Below are positions 7,446-15,777 of a stretch of DNA of 64,000 bases, piece by piece. The notes below the pieces were generated by a model, which searched no databases, was not told the DNA's origin, and was given only the letters and a program-made list of their open reading frames with translations. The stretch comes from Chloroflexota bacterium (GTDB lineage Bacteria; Chloroflexota; Anaerolineae; Anaerolineales; Villigracilaceae): NCBI GenBank assembly GCA_016235425.1, contig JACRLC010000004.1, positions 1 to 64,000 of the forward strand, written 5' to 3'. The translations under genes and the position numbers were made by a program. The stretch's first letter is position 1, and each line of letters begins with the position of its first letter.

Positions 7446-9427
7446 TCATCCTCCAAAATAACTGTGCCCATCACAGATACATCATAGCCTGTCAGATTGG
7501 AAACTGCCTCTCGAAACTCGCGGCCAGCCAAAAGTCCGAAAAGAGGCGTGAGCAGCTCGCTGTCCGCATGTTCTTTCGGGATGACCAGGTCATAGCGTTC
7601 CTGAAATAGCGGAATGAAATCCAGGTCGAGCGCTTGAGCGGCGGCGGCAATTCCAAGTCCGCAATCGGCACGACCCGAGGCAATTGCGGCCGCTACACCC
7701 AGGTGAGTATACTCTTCCTGAGTATAGCCGACAATGGACTCAGATGGAATTGCCATCAAACTCAAATGATAATCCAACAGCACACGCGTGCCGGCCCCGC
7801 GCTGTCGGTTCACAAATCGGGCCTCCGGCCTGGCGAGGTCGCTCAAACTTTTCACGCCCTTCGGGTTTCCCCGTTTTACAAGCAGACCCTGATCGCGCCC
7901 AACCAGTGCAACAACTTTGACGGCCATATTCGGCATGTATTGGCGAATATATGAGATGTTGTATTCGCCTGTTTCAGGGTTGAGCAAATGCGAACCTGCA
8001 AGATGCGCCTCACCGCGCCGAAGAGCGACGAGTCCGCCCTGCGAACCGACGTTTGCAGAGGCAAACCTTCTATCGTGTTGGGCCAAAAATTGGGCAAGCA
8101 AATCGAGGGTGAGATCGTGCGAGCCGATGCAAAAGATCGTTTTTTCGATTTCAGCTTTGCTTCGATAAAGATGGACCTGAATTTTTTCGCCCGCTTCGAT
8201 GCCTTGCGTGCCGCTGGGAACAAGGGCGAGTCCATCCGCCTGAACAAGCGACGTGATAACGCCCGCGCCGCGTGACAGAGGCGCGGCGAGAAGTTTATCT
8301 CCCACTTTGCCAACCACCACCCGGACGAAATCGTCGTCTCCCGCAGGCGAGACGAGTTTGCGCGTGAGCGTGGCAGTTTCGACGGGAAGTTCTTTCGGTC
8401 TGCGTCCCAGCCATTTTGCGATGATGGGTTCGACGAAGATGTCAATCGTCAACGCGGCTGAAACGGGATAGCCGGGAACGCCGACGATAAGTGTCAGATC
8501 GTTCGATTTACGATTTACGATTTTGGATTGACGATTGATCAAGCCGAGGATTACGGGATGGCCGGGCCGCACCGCGACGCCGTGAACCAGAAGCGTTCCA
8601 AGTTTTTCAACTACCCTGGCGGAAAAATCCTCTGCGCCAGCAGATGACCCCGCATTGAGCAAAACCAAATCGTATTCCTGCGCGGCCTGCTGGACGCGCT
8701 CGCAGATCAAATCGAAGTCATCTTTTGTGATCGGGAAGCGCGTCGGCTCACCGCCCATTGCCTTGACCTGCGCCGCGAGCACAAGCGAGTTGTATTCGAG
8801 AATATCGCCTGCTTTGAGCGCGCTTCCAATCGGAACAAGTTCCGTGCCGGTCGGAAGAATGGCAACTTTCGGTTTGCGCGCAACTTTGATTTCTTGATGC
8901 CCCGAAGCGGCGATGGCTCCCAAGTCCGCTGGCCGCAAAATGTGACCTGCGGGCAAAACAAGCTGCGTCGCGACAATATCTTCGCCAAGCGGCCGCACAT
9001 GACTCCACGGCGCGACGGCGGCGCGGATTCGGATTGACTTTGGCTCGCGAATCTCCTTCGTGATCTGGTCGTTCTCGTCCAGCGATTCCACATTCTCAAT
9101 CGGAATGACCGAGTTGGCCCACTCCGGCAACGGGTCACCCGTGTCCACATATTGCGCTTCGGGGCCGACCCGCAACGCCACCGGCGTGGACGGCATCGCG
9201 CCGTTCGTTGAAACCGCGCGGACCGCGAACCCATCCATCGCTGAAGCGTGATAATGCGGCGAGGAAATCTTCGCCCAAATCGGCTCAGTGGTAACGCGTC
9301 CGAGGGCGTTTTCATCGAGTGGAATTGTCTTGGTTCCGAGAGTCCGCCAGAGGTCCGCGTTTTGAAGCGCTTGTTTCAAGCGAGATTGCGCTTCGGAGAG
9401 GGGAATATCGTGAAGGTAAACAGACAT
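7442..9427 (-). CDS. moeA: Molybdopterin molybdenumtransferase MoeA fused to a periplasmic-binding-protein-like domain
   Basis: A 661-residue fusion. Residues 1-420 are MoeA, which inserts molybdate into adenylylated molybdopterin: SAMDGFAVR, LPTGTELVP, LLNAGSSAGAEDFS and GVPGYPVSAAL motifs are present. Residues about 430-655 form a PBP_like_2 domain (IFCIGSHDLTLDLLAQFLA, RQRGAGTRVLLDYHL, GRADCGLGIAAAA), a combination known from archaeal and Chloroflexota MoeA proteins and thought to bind oxyanion or act in sensing. Residues about 297-310 (INRQSKIVNRKSND) interrupt the otherwise conserved GHPVILG-to-GVPGYP loop and derive from a short direct-repeat sequence at about 8500-8545 (ATTTACGATTTACGATTT). 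The gene is coupled to DUF559 upstream (TAATG) and to the receiver gene downstream (ATGA). Confidence 0.92.
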   Translation of the reverse strand: MSVYLHDIPLSEAQSRLKQALQNADLWRTLGTKTIPLDENALGRVTTEPIWAKISSPHYHASAMDGFAVRAVSTNGAMPSTPVALRVGPEAQYVDTGDPLPEWANSVIPIENVESLDENDQITKEIREPKSIRIRAAVAPWSHVRPLGEDIVATQLVLPAGHILRPADLGAIAASGHQEIKVARKPKVAILPTGTELVPIGSALKAGDILEYNSLVLAAQVKAMGGEPTRFPITKDDFDLICERVQQAAQEYDLVLLNAGSSAGAEDFSARVVEKLGTLLVHGVAVRPGHPVILGLINRQSKIVNRKSNDLTLIVGVPGYPVSAALTIDIFVEPIIAKWLGRRPKELPVETATLTRKLVSPAGDDDFVRVVVGKVGDKLLAAPLSRGAGVITSLVQADGLALVPSGTQGIEAGEKIQVHLYRSKAEIEKTIFCIGSHDLTLDLLAQFLAQHDRRFASANVGSQGGLVALRRGEAHLAGSHLLNPETGEYNISYIRQYMPNMAVKVVALVGRDQGLLVKRGNPKGVKSLSDLARPEARFVNRQRGAGTRVLLDYHLSLMAIPSESIVGYTQEEYTHLGVAAAIASGRADCGLGIAAAAQALDLDFIPLFQERYDLVIPKEHADSELLTPLFGLLAGREFREAVSNLTGYDVSVMGTVILEDE

Positions 9428-9867
9428 TATCGCCCCCCACCCCGGCCCTCCCCCAAAACAAGGGAGGGGGAAATATTTGGTTGAGACTTTAATTCATGAA
9501 TCTTTGAGCGAATTATTTCAAGAGCGGCTGGCAAGTTCGTTTCAACCATTTCGGCCTTTAATCGCAACACATTTAATCCAAGCACCTCGAGAATTTCCTG
9601 TCGTGCGAGATCTGCTTCCTTCTGGCTATCATGGACTGGCCCGTCAATTTCAACGACCAAACGATAGACCGAGTTGTAAAAATCAACTACGAAGAAACCG
9701 ACAGGTTGCTGGCGACGAAATTTTATTCCATCCAACTTCTTTCCACGCAAAGCCTGCCAAAGAATCCTTTCACTCCTGGTTGGCTCTTTACGAAACTCAC
9801 GCGCAATTTCTGTCATTCTATGAAGAAGTTGCGGGGGGATTTCAATGCGTGGAAAATCGTTTTTCAT
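9427..9867 (-). CDS. DUF559 endonuclease-like protein
   Basis: A 146-residue protein of the DUF559 family, related to very-short-patch-repair endonucleases (PD-(D/E)XK fold). It shows the family core: TRSERILWQALRGKKLDGIKFRRQ, then VDFYNSVYRLVVEIDG, where D and E plus a following K/H are the presumed catalytic residues, then a strand with LGLNVLRLKAEMVE. The last 14-15 residues (ISPSLVLGEGRGGGR) are encoded by a palindromic repeat at 9433-9470 and are not part of the family. DUF559 genes are often inserted into unrelated operons, and a nuclease function here is inferred, not shown. The stop overlaps the moeA start. Confidence 0.85.
   Translation of the reverse strand: MKNDFPRIEIPPQLLHRMTEIAREFRKEPTRSERILWQALRGKKLDGIKFRRQQPVGFFVVDFYNSVYRLVVEIDGPVHDSQKEADLARQEILEVLGLNVLRLKAEMVETNLPAALEIIRSKIHELKSQPNISPSLVLGEGRGGGR
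9433..9470. repeat. Palindromic repeat, family E copy 1
   Basis: A C-rich/G-rich inverted repeat (CCCTCCC ... GGGAGGG) that encodes the tail of the DUF559 protein. Related copies are at 9875-9967, 20754-20787, 25779-25835 and 42345-42383. Confidence 0.7.
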
Positions 9868-9874
9868 AAATTAA

Positions 9875-9967
9875 ACCCTCTCCTCTGTCCCCTCCCCATC
9901 TGTTGGGGATGGACTGGAGGCGGGACGCTCCCCTCCCCGCTCGTCGGGGAGGGGCCGGGGGTGGGGT
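9875..9967. repeat. Palindromic repeat, family E, two adjoining units
   Basis: The second unit has perfect arms CCCCTCCCC (9930-9938) and GGGGAGGGG (9946-9954). On the minus strand the repeat begins immediately after the TAA stop codon of the aminotransferase gene. Confidence 0.7.
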
Positions 9968-11305
9968 TTACGCAACACCATCCATCGCCGCGCCGAGACG
10001 CTTGACGATTTCATCCACTTCCTCTTCGTTGATCATAAGCGGAGGCGCAAACGCCAGCGTGTTCCCAAGTGGACGAGTCCGCAGGCCGCGCTCCTGGGCG
10101 GCTTTGAAAATTTTCATCGCCTGCCCGGCATCGGCGGCTTTGGTCTCTTTGTTCGAGACAATTTCCACACCGCAGACCAGGCCAAGTCCGCGCACATCGC
10201 CGACAAAGGGAAATTCCGAGAGGGTCTTCAAGCCGTCGAGCAGGCGTTTTCCAAGGTCTCTAGCGCGCGCAGGGTAATTTTCGCGTTCCATGATTTCGAG
10301 ATTTTTGAGTCCCACCGCGCAGGCCATTGCATGACCTGAATAAGTATAGCCATGCATCCATGCTTCGGTATCCGCGGCGGATTCCATTGTCGCGCGGATT
10401 TCGTCCGAGATTTGGATGCCGCCAAGCTGGGCGTATCCGCTTGTGATGGCTTTGGCAAACGAAAGGATGTCAGGTTTGACTCCCCAGTGTTTGAGCGCGA
10501 ACCACTCGCCCGTGCGGCCAAAGCCCGTGATGACTTCATCTGCAATGAACAGCACTTCGTACTTATCGCAAATCGCGCGGACGAGCAGGAAATAATCCGC
10601 AGGCGGGACGATCACACCACCCACACCCATCACCGGCTCGGCAATGAACGCGGCAACCGTGTCCGCGCCTTCGCGCAGGATCGCTTCTTCCAAAGCGCGC
10701 GCCGCGGCCTGGCCGACCGTCTCACCTGCTTTGATGCCGCCTTCGTAGCGATATGGATTCGGCGCGGGGATATGTGAAAATCCTTCCACCGCGGGGCCAA
10801 ACATCGTATGGTATTTTTCCAGCCCCGTGGCGAATGTGGCATACATGGTCACACCATGATACGCGCCCTTGCGCGCAATAACCTTCGTCTTGGCCGGTTT
10901 CCCCTTGCGCTTCCAATAATAGCGCGCAGTCTTGAAGGCCGAGTCATTTGCTTCCGAACCACCCGAAGCAAAGAAGGTGGTATTCAAGCCTTCGTACGCA
11001 AAGCCCGCGAGCTTGTCTGCAAGTTTGATGGACGGGAGATTGGTCATGCCTGCGAAGTTGGATGTAAAAGCCAAATCCTTCATTTGGTCGTAGGCGGCTT
11101 TGGCTAATTCTTCATTGCCGTACCCCGCGTTGACATTCCACAACCCGGCCATGCCGTCCAAAATTTTCTGACCGTCAGTCGTGTACAACCACACGCCCTC
11201 GCCGCGTTCAACGACCAGCGGGTCGGCGTGGGATTTCGGGTGGTAAACGGGATGGAGTTGTTTTTTATCCTTCTCGACCCACATTGCAGTGTCCTGTTTG
11301 CTCAT
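9968..11305 (-). CDS. Class III omega-aminotransferase (putrescine or beta-alanine:pyruvate type)
   Basis: A 445-residue PLP enzyme. It shows the class III fold: GMAGLWNVNAGYGNEEL, FFASGGSEANDSAFK (phosphate-binding), GAYHGVT, D256 in LFIADEVITGFGRTG, and the Schiff-base lysine K285 in LSFAKAITSGY. The N-terminal WLYTTDGQKILDG and overall pattern match omega-amino acid:pyruvate and putrescine:pyruvate transaminases rather than ornithine or GABA forms, though substrate choice cannot be read with certainty. With the acetylpolyamine amidohydrolase nearby, polyamine or beta-alanine catabolism is a sensible proposal. It is monocistronic; a palindromic repeat abuts its stop codon. Confidence 0.88.
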   Translation of the reverse strand: MSKQDTAMWVEKDKKQLHPVYHPKSHADPLVVERGEGVWLYTTDGQKILDGMAGLWNVNAGYGNEELAKAAYDQMKDLAFTSNFAGMTNLPSIKLADKLAGFAYEGLNTTFFASGGSEANDSAFKTARYYWKRKGKPAKTKVIARKGAYHGVTMYATFATGLEKYHTMFGPAVEGFSHIPAPNPYRYEGGIKAGETVGQAAARALEEAILREGADTVAAFIAEPVMGVGGVIVPPADYFLLVRAICDKYEVLFIADEVITGFGRTGEWFALKHWGVKPDILSFAKAITSGYAQLGGIQISDEIRATMESAADTEAWMHGYTYSGHAMACAVGLKNLEIMERENYPARARDLGKRLLDGLKTLSEFPFVGDVRGLGLVCGVEIVSNKETKAADAGQAMKIFKAAQERGLRTRPLGNTLAFAPPLMINEEEVDEIVKRLGAAMDGVA

Positions 11306-11475
11306 TCTGCCTCCTGTGTTTGTTTGATTCTATCGTACTGTCCTGCATTTTGCTTGCCGCGTCCCCTGAACAATAATTGAGATGAGTTTGCCGAATTCGC
11401 CCTTAATATAACAGATGTTTTATAATTCAAGCACAGCCAACAGGGGATTTCCCAAGGATAAAATCAAACTCAACC

Positions 11476-11816
11476 ATGTCTCACAAACTCCTCATCCTCT
11501 CCAAACATTTTGACGAATATTCCCGCCTCATCGAATCATCCAACCTGCCTGATCTGGACGAGATAGTATCTCGTCCTACAGAAGACTGCGACATCGTCTT
11601 CGGCGAACCCAACCTGATCCGGGATGCGCTTCCGCTTCTTTCCCACCCGAAGTGGATCCAATCCAATTGGGCTGGAGTGGAGCCTCTGCTTGACCCTGCC
11701 ACACCTCCGCGCCGAGCTTGCCTGAAGATATTGTCAGATTGTTTGCAGAGAATTATCATCTTTACCGGGAAGGCAAACCGCTGAAATATCAGGTTGATTT
11801 TGAAAGAGGCTACTAA
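11476..11816 (+). pseudogene. Remnant of a D-isomer-specific 2-hydroxyacid dehydrogenase
   Basis: The first frame (from ATG 11476) encodes the N-terminal substrate domain of a D-2-hydroxyacid dehydrogenase, including DCDIVFGEPNLIRDALP and PKWIQSNWAGVEPLL. At about 11700-11715 it changes to a different frame encoding a typical C-terminal tail, ELPEDIVRLFAENYHLYREG followed by KPLKYQVDFERGY and a stop at 11814-11816. The whole NAD-binding domain and catalytic Arg/Glu/His (about 200 residues) is missing, so this is an internal deletion plus frame change. The truncated open frame itself ends at 11784 and cannot be functional as a dehydrogenase. Confidence 0.8.
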
Positions 11817-11885
11817 CCTGGAAATGGCTTCTTGATAAAAGAGCAAAAGGGTTATACTTACTGCCACAGCCAAGGAAGAAAAATC

Positions 11886-12197
11886 ATGTTGCACCTAAAC
11901 CTAAATATCCAACCCAAGACCGCCAAGCGACTAAAAAAAATACTGGAGTTTGCGCGTGACGAAGAGACATTCGCGCAAAACATTATTACATACCAGATCG
12001 TGGAACTTAAACGCGGGATTCTGAATATAAAATTGGACATGAAGGCCTACGAAGAAAAATACCAAATGTCCAGCGCGGATTTTTACGAGCAATACTCGCA
12101 GGGAAAAACAGACGACCGCGAAGATTATATGATTTGGGCAGGCTTGTGTGAAATGCTCGACAAGAATGAAAAGCAATTACAGGGGCTGGAAGGATGA
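11886..12197 (+). CDS. TumA-like antitoxin of a TumA/TumE pair
   Basis: The start at 11886 follows AAGGAAG and gives a 103-residue basic/acidic helical protein (LNLNIQPKTAKRLKKILEFA at the N-terminus). It has no catalytic motif. Its stop overlaps the start of a DUF6516 (TumE-type) gene as ATGA, the typical arrangement of this toxin-antitoxin class with antitoxin first. The assignment rests mainly on the partner and on the N-terminal segment resembling other antitoxins of such pairs. Confidence 0.7.
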   Translation: MLHLNLNIQPKTAKRLKKILEFARDEETFAQNIITYQIVELKRGILNIKLDMKAYEEKYQMSSADFYEQYSQGKTDDREDYMIWAGLCEMLDKNEKQLQGLEG

Positions 12198-12562
12198 TCG
12201 AAGAGTATTTCTTACAAGTGGAAAATGTCCTGCGTGAATTTCCAAATATCCGCTCCTACGCGCTCAACAAAAAAGTTTACAACAGCCGCCAGGGGACGAT
12301 TGGCGGCAAAGTTATCTTTGAAAACGAATATTCGCTTGAATTCGTTGAAGTAGCAGACACGGAACAGGGTATAAAAACAAAATATCGCTATCACTACATG
12401 GATGATGCGCAAAACCTCATCTTTCGATACGACAATGCGCCTCACCACCCGCAGATTGAATCGTTTCCGCATCACAAACATCTGGCAGACAATGTGCAAG
12501 CCAGCCAGGAACCTGATTTGCGAATTGTCTTATTCGAAATTATGCAGTACTCCAAAAAATAA
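12194..12562 (+). CDS. TumE-like toxin (DUF6516 family)
   Basis: A 122-residue protein with the DUF6516 pattern: a helical N-terminus, GTIGGKVIFENEYSLEFVEV, a KYRYHYMDDAQNLIFRYDNA strand segment and a His-rich PHHPQIESFPHHKHLAD motif near the C-terminus. DUF6516 proteins are annotated as toxins of TumA/TumE-type modules, with RNA cleavage suspected. It is translated from an ATGA overlap with the upstream antitoxin gene, so the two are coupled. Toxin activity is known only for relatives. Confidence 0.8.
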   Translation: MIEEYFLQVENVLREFPNIRSYALNKKVYNSRQGTIGGKVIFENEYSLEFVEVADTEQGIKTKYRYHYMDDAQNLIFRYDNAPHHPQIESFPHHKHLADNVQASQEPDLRIVLFEIMQYSKK

Positions 12563-12639
12563 AGAGCCGCGCATTGCGATACCAACCGGGTGGAGATTAA
12601 AAAAATAAAGCGAGAAAATAAACAACGGAAGGTTTCTTT

Positions 12640-13593
12640 ATGCCCCCAACCCTCACCGACATCCGCGAAGCCGCGCAAAGAATCAAGCCCTACGCGCACC
12701 GTACGCCCGTATTGACTTGCGAAAGCCTGAATCAACAAGTCAACGCACAGGTTTACTTGAAATGTGAAAACTTCCAAAAGGTCGGCGCGTTCAAATTCCG
12801 CGGCGCATGCAATGCCATTTACACACTCACAGACGCGGAAGCCGCACGCGGCGTCGCGACACATTCCTCGGGCAACCACGCACAGGCATTGGCGCTCGCG
12901 GCGCGCATACGCGGCGTCCCGGCGTATATTGTCATGCCGGAGAACGCGCCCCAGGTCAAGAAAGACGCAGTTGCCGGATACGGCGGTCAGATCACGTTTT
13001 GTGAGCCAACGCTCGAGGCGAGAGAAAGCACATTGGACAGGATCAGGCTCGATACGGGCGCGACCGTCATTCATCCGTATAACAACGAACGCGTCATCGC
13101 GGGGCAGGGAACGGCCGCGCTGGAGCTGCTCGAAGATGTCCCCGGCCTCGACGTGATTATCGCGCCCGTCGGCGGCGGGGGCTTGTTGAGCGGCACGGCC
13201 ATCGCGGCCACGGAACTCCAGCCGAAAATCCGCGTCATTGCAGGCGAACCGGAAATGGCAGACGACGCGTACCGCTCATTGAAAGCGGGCGAGATCATCC
13301 CGTCTGTAAAACCAAAAACAATTGCAGACGGCCTGCTCACATCGCTCGGCACACTGACCTTTCCCATCATCCAACAACGAGTCGAACAGATCGTCACTGT
13401 GAGCGAAGCAGGCATCATCGCCTCGATGAAATTTATTTGGGAGCGCGCCAAGATCGTAATCGAGCCATCCGCCGCGTTGCCGGTTGGCGTGTTGTGGGAA
13501 CGCAAGATCGGCTTGACCGGTTTGAAGATTGGCATCATCCTCAGCGGCGGCAACGTTGATCTGGAAAAACTTCCGTGGCAATCATTGGCTTGA
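12640..13593 (+). CDS. Threonine/serine dehydratase or serine racemase (PLP fold type II)
   Basis: A 317-residue PLP enzyme without a C-terminal ACT regulatory domain, so it resembles catabolic threonine deaminase/serine racemase rather than biosynthetic IlvA. The Schiff-base lysine is K52 in VGAFKFRGA, SSGNHAQALA binds substrate carboxylate, and PVGGGGLLSG is the phosphate-binding glycine loop. SGGNVDL near the C-terminus contacts the pyridine ring. The reaction is expected to be L-threonine to 2-oxobutyrate plus ammonia, or L/D-serine interconversion and dehydration; the two are hard to separate from sequence. Confidence 0.9.
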   Translation: MPPTLTDIREAAQRIKPYAHRTPVLTCESLNQQVNAQVYLKCENFQKVGAFKFRGACNAIYTLTDAEAARGVATHSSGNHAQALALAARIRGVPAYIVMPENAPQVKKDAVAGYGGQITFCEPTLEARESTLDRIRLDTGATVIHPYNNERVIAGQGTAALELLEDVPGLDVIIAPVGGGGLLSGTAIAATELQPKIRVIAGEPEMADDAYRSLKAGEIIPSVKPKTIADGLLTSLGTLTFPIIQQRVEQIVTVSEAGIIASMKFIWERAKIVIEPSAALPVGVLWERKIGLTGLKIGIILSGGNVDLEKLPWQSLA

Positions 13594-13634
13594 AAACCAG
13601 GACCAGCAACAGTCAACACTGGCTTTGGACTTAC

Positions 13635-13685
13635 GTAACGCGACATTTATGTCGCAACCCAAGGGCGACATAAATGTCGCGTTAC
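13635..13685. repeat. Palindromic repeat, family A copy 1
   Basis: Long inverted repeat: GTAACGCGACATTTATGTCG on the left and its complement on the right, each arm itself containing the palindrome CGACATTTATGTCG. It lies about 40 bases beyond the dehydratase gene. Copies occur at 32965-33021, 45032-45081 and, diverged, 49229-49284. Confidence 0.85.
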
Positions 13686-13742
13686 AGAATCTTCGCGGTC
13701 GGCATAGTTTTCGCGGAGCAATACCATAGAAAAGGAATTTAT

Positions 13743-14924
13743 ATGAGCAGGCGCAAACGACACCAACAAATCGAAGACCATCAAATCGAATGGCTCAAAC
13801 ACCGCACAGGATATCCATCCCCCGAGGAGCGGGAGAAGATTATTCACCTTCGCGAGCAACTCGCCTTCGAGATTATCAGCCTCGCAGTCGTGCGCGCTTC
13901 CCCAGACGACCCGCGCTACCGCGAGCTAATTAGAAAATACGGGCAGGAGGAATTCCTGCGAGCTGAAAGAACCTTCAGGGAAGGAACAGATCACCCATCC
14001 CGTGTCGCAGACGACGCCACAAGCCGGCGTGACTACCGCCTGCGATATTCGCGCTTTGGCGCAGGGCTTCCGTTTTATACACCCAAAGAAATGGATGAGC
14101 TGTATCATGAACACGCCATTTCACTCAAAGAAATTTTCAAGAGAACGGGTTCGATCGTGGCGGACAAACAAACCAAAGCCGAAAAACTCCTGCTCATGGG
14201 CTGGAGGGATTGGGATGATATCACGCCGCTTGCGGTCCCACCGCGCCCCGCCGATTTCACCTGCCCGCCACCCGCGTCCTACGCAGAACCGGTTTCAGAA
14301 ATACTTGAATACGGAGCCGACTTAAAAAAAGAATACAATATTTTTGAACCAGGCATTCACAGCAAATGGCAAAAAAATATCCCCGCTCTCACACGCATGG
14401 CGCTTGATCCCGGCCTCATCAACGGCTGGCCTTCGGAAAGCGCAAGCTGGGCGCCCTGGCATGCCATTCATATCCTCGGCCTCTTGGAAGCATGGGAATC
14501 CGCTCCCGCACTTGCCGAACTCGCAGACTTTGAAAACGACTGGCTCTCCGACCACCTGCCCCACATCTGGACGGATATGGGCGCGCAAGCCGAACCCACC
14601 CTCTGGATGTTCGTTGAAACCCCCTCTGCCTCCACGAAAAAACGCGCCCTCGCCGCAGAGGGTTTATACATGATGACAGACGGCAACGAAGCAATGGAGA
14701 ACAAAGTTGTCAGGGGCTTTGAAAAGATATTGCAAAATACAAAGGCTTTCAATCCAACCCTAAATGGCTATATCATTTCATTCCTGAACAACATGGAAGC
14801 AGTTGATGAAATTTATCCAGCCATCGAAGATGCCTTTGAACAAAACCGCGTGGACCTCAATATTATCTCTCTTGAAGACCTCGATGAATTCGACGACGAA
14901 TATGACGACGATGAAATAAATTAA
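13743..14924 (+). CDS. Hypothetical soluble protein with DUF1186-like helical repeats
   Basis: The start at 13743 is preceded by AAAAGGAA. The 393-residue protein has a charged, helical N-terminus and, from about residue 215, a helical region (WAPWHAIHILGLLEAWESAP, then ALAELADFENDWLSDHLPHI) that resembles DUF1186/HEAT-like units. It ends in a very acidic tail (about 20 Asp/Glu in the last 30 residues). No signal peptide or membrane segment is seen. The function is unknown. The stop codon overlaps the modA start (TAATG), so it is co-translated with the molybdate genes. Confidence 0.65.
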   Translation: MSRRKRHQQIEDHQIEWLKHRTGYPSPEEREKIIHLREQLAFEIISLAVVRASPDDPRYRELIRKYGQEEFLRAERTFREGTDHPSRVADDATSRRDYRLRYSRFGAGLPFYTPKEMDELYHEHAISLKEIFKRTGSIVADKQTKAEKLLLMGWRDWDDITPLAVPPRPADFTCPPPASYAEPVSEILEYGADLKKEYNIFEPGIHSKWQKNIPALTRMALDPGLINGWPSESASWAPWHAIHILGLLEAWESAPALAELADFENDWLSDHLPHIWTDMGAQAEPTLWMFVETPSASTKKRALAAEGLYMMTDGNEAMENKVVRGFEKILQNTKAFNPTLNGYIISFLNNMEAVDEIYPAIEDAFEQNRVDLNIISLEDLDEFDDEYDDDEIN

Positions 14925-15733
14925 TGAAGCGCCTTCAGTCCCTGACTCTTTTACTCGTTTTATTTTTGACCGGATGCAAAGCGCCGCCTCCCTCCGCCCC
15001 GGCAGCTGCTCCCGTTGCTCAATCATCATCGGCCCTGATGGTTTTCGCCGCCGCATCCCTCACCGACGCATTCACCGAAATCGGCGAATCATTTGAAGCC
15101 GCGCATCCCGGCGTGAAAATCACGTTCAATTTTGCAGGCTCGCAATCCTTGCAGACCCAAATCCAGGAAGGCGCGCCTGCCGATGTCTTTGCCTCTGCAA
15201 ACATGCAGGAAATGGACGCGCTCATCGCTGGCGGATTTATCGCACAGGATGCGCCGCAGATTCTCCTCAGCAACAAACTCGTCGTCATCCTGCCAGCAAA
15301 TAACCCCGCCGCATTGGAAAATCTTCAAGACCTTGCAAAGCCAGGACTCAAACTCGTCCTGGCCGCGGAGGAAGTTCCCGTCGGCAGGTATGCGCGTCAG
15401 ATGCTGGATCAACTCAACGGTCAATTCGGAAGCGATTTCAAAGATAAAGTCATCGCCAACGTGGTATCGAATGAAGACAACGTCAGGCAGGTTCTTGCCA
15501 AAGTCCAACTAGGCGAAGCGGACGCGGGCATCGTCTACGCGTCTGATGCAGTTGCCGCGACAGACCTGCAAATCATCGAAATCCCCGACGAGTTGAACGT
15601 GATCGCCAAATATCCCATCGCACCGTTGAGCAATTCAGCCAACGCAGAACTCGCCGCTCAGTTTGTGGCTTACATCCTTTCACCTGAGGGACAGGTCATT
15701 CTAGGGAAATGGGGATTTGGGCCGATTGAATGA
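14924..15733 (+). CDS. modA: Molybdate ABC transporter substrate-binding lipoprotein ModA
   Basis: A 269-residue protein with lipobox LTGC (Cys18) followed by a Pro/Ala linker. The mature part has the ModA signature: LMVFAAASLTDAFTEIGESF, FNFAGSQSLQTQIQEGAPAD, VFASAN, and near the C-terminus AGIVYASDAVA plus YPIAPLSNSANAELA. It captures molybdate or tungstate outside the membrane. It overlaps the upstream acidic-tail gene and is followed by a palindrome and modB. No modC is found in the window. Confidence 0.93.
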   Translation: MKRLQSLTLLLVLFLTGCKAPPPSAPAAAPVAQSSSALMVFAAASLTDAFTEIGESFEAAHPGVKITFNFAGSQSLQTQIQEGAPADVFASANMQEMDALIAGGFIAQDAPQILLSNKLVVILPANNPAALENLQDLAKPGLKLVLAAEEVPVGRYARQMLDQLNGQFGSDFKDKVIANVVSNEDNVRQVLAKVQLGEADAGIVYASDAVAATDLQIIEIPDELNVIAKYPIAPLSNSANAELAAQFVAYILSPEGQVILGKWGFGPIE

Positions 15734-15734
15734 C

Positions 15735-15765
15735 GTCATTGCGAGGGCGTTGCCCTCGCAATGAC
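15735..15765. repeat. Perfect short hairpin between modA and modB
   Basis: Perfect 14-bp inverted repeat, GTCATTGCGAGGGC and its complement, with a 3-nt loop. It starts 2 bases after the modA stop. There is no T-run, so it is more likely a repetitive palindrome or mRNA-processing site than a terminator. Confidence 0.75.
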
Positions 15766-15777
15766 ATACAATAAAGC

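Noticed and set aside
11421..11426. TATAAT as promoter of the dehydrogenase remnant
   Set aside because: The nearest TTGCCG is 27 bases upstream, too far for a sigma-70 spacer.
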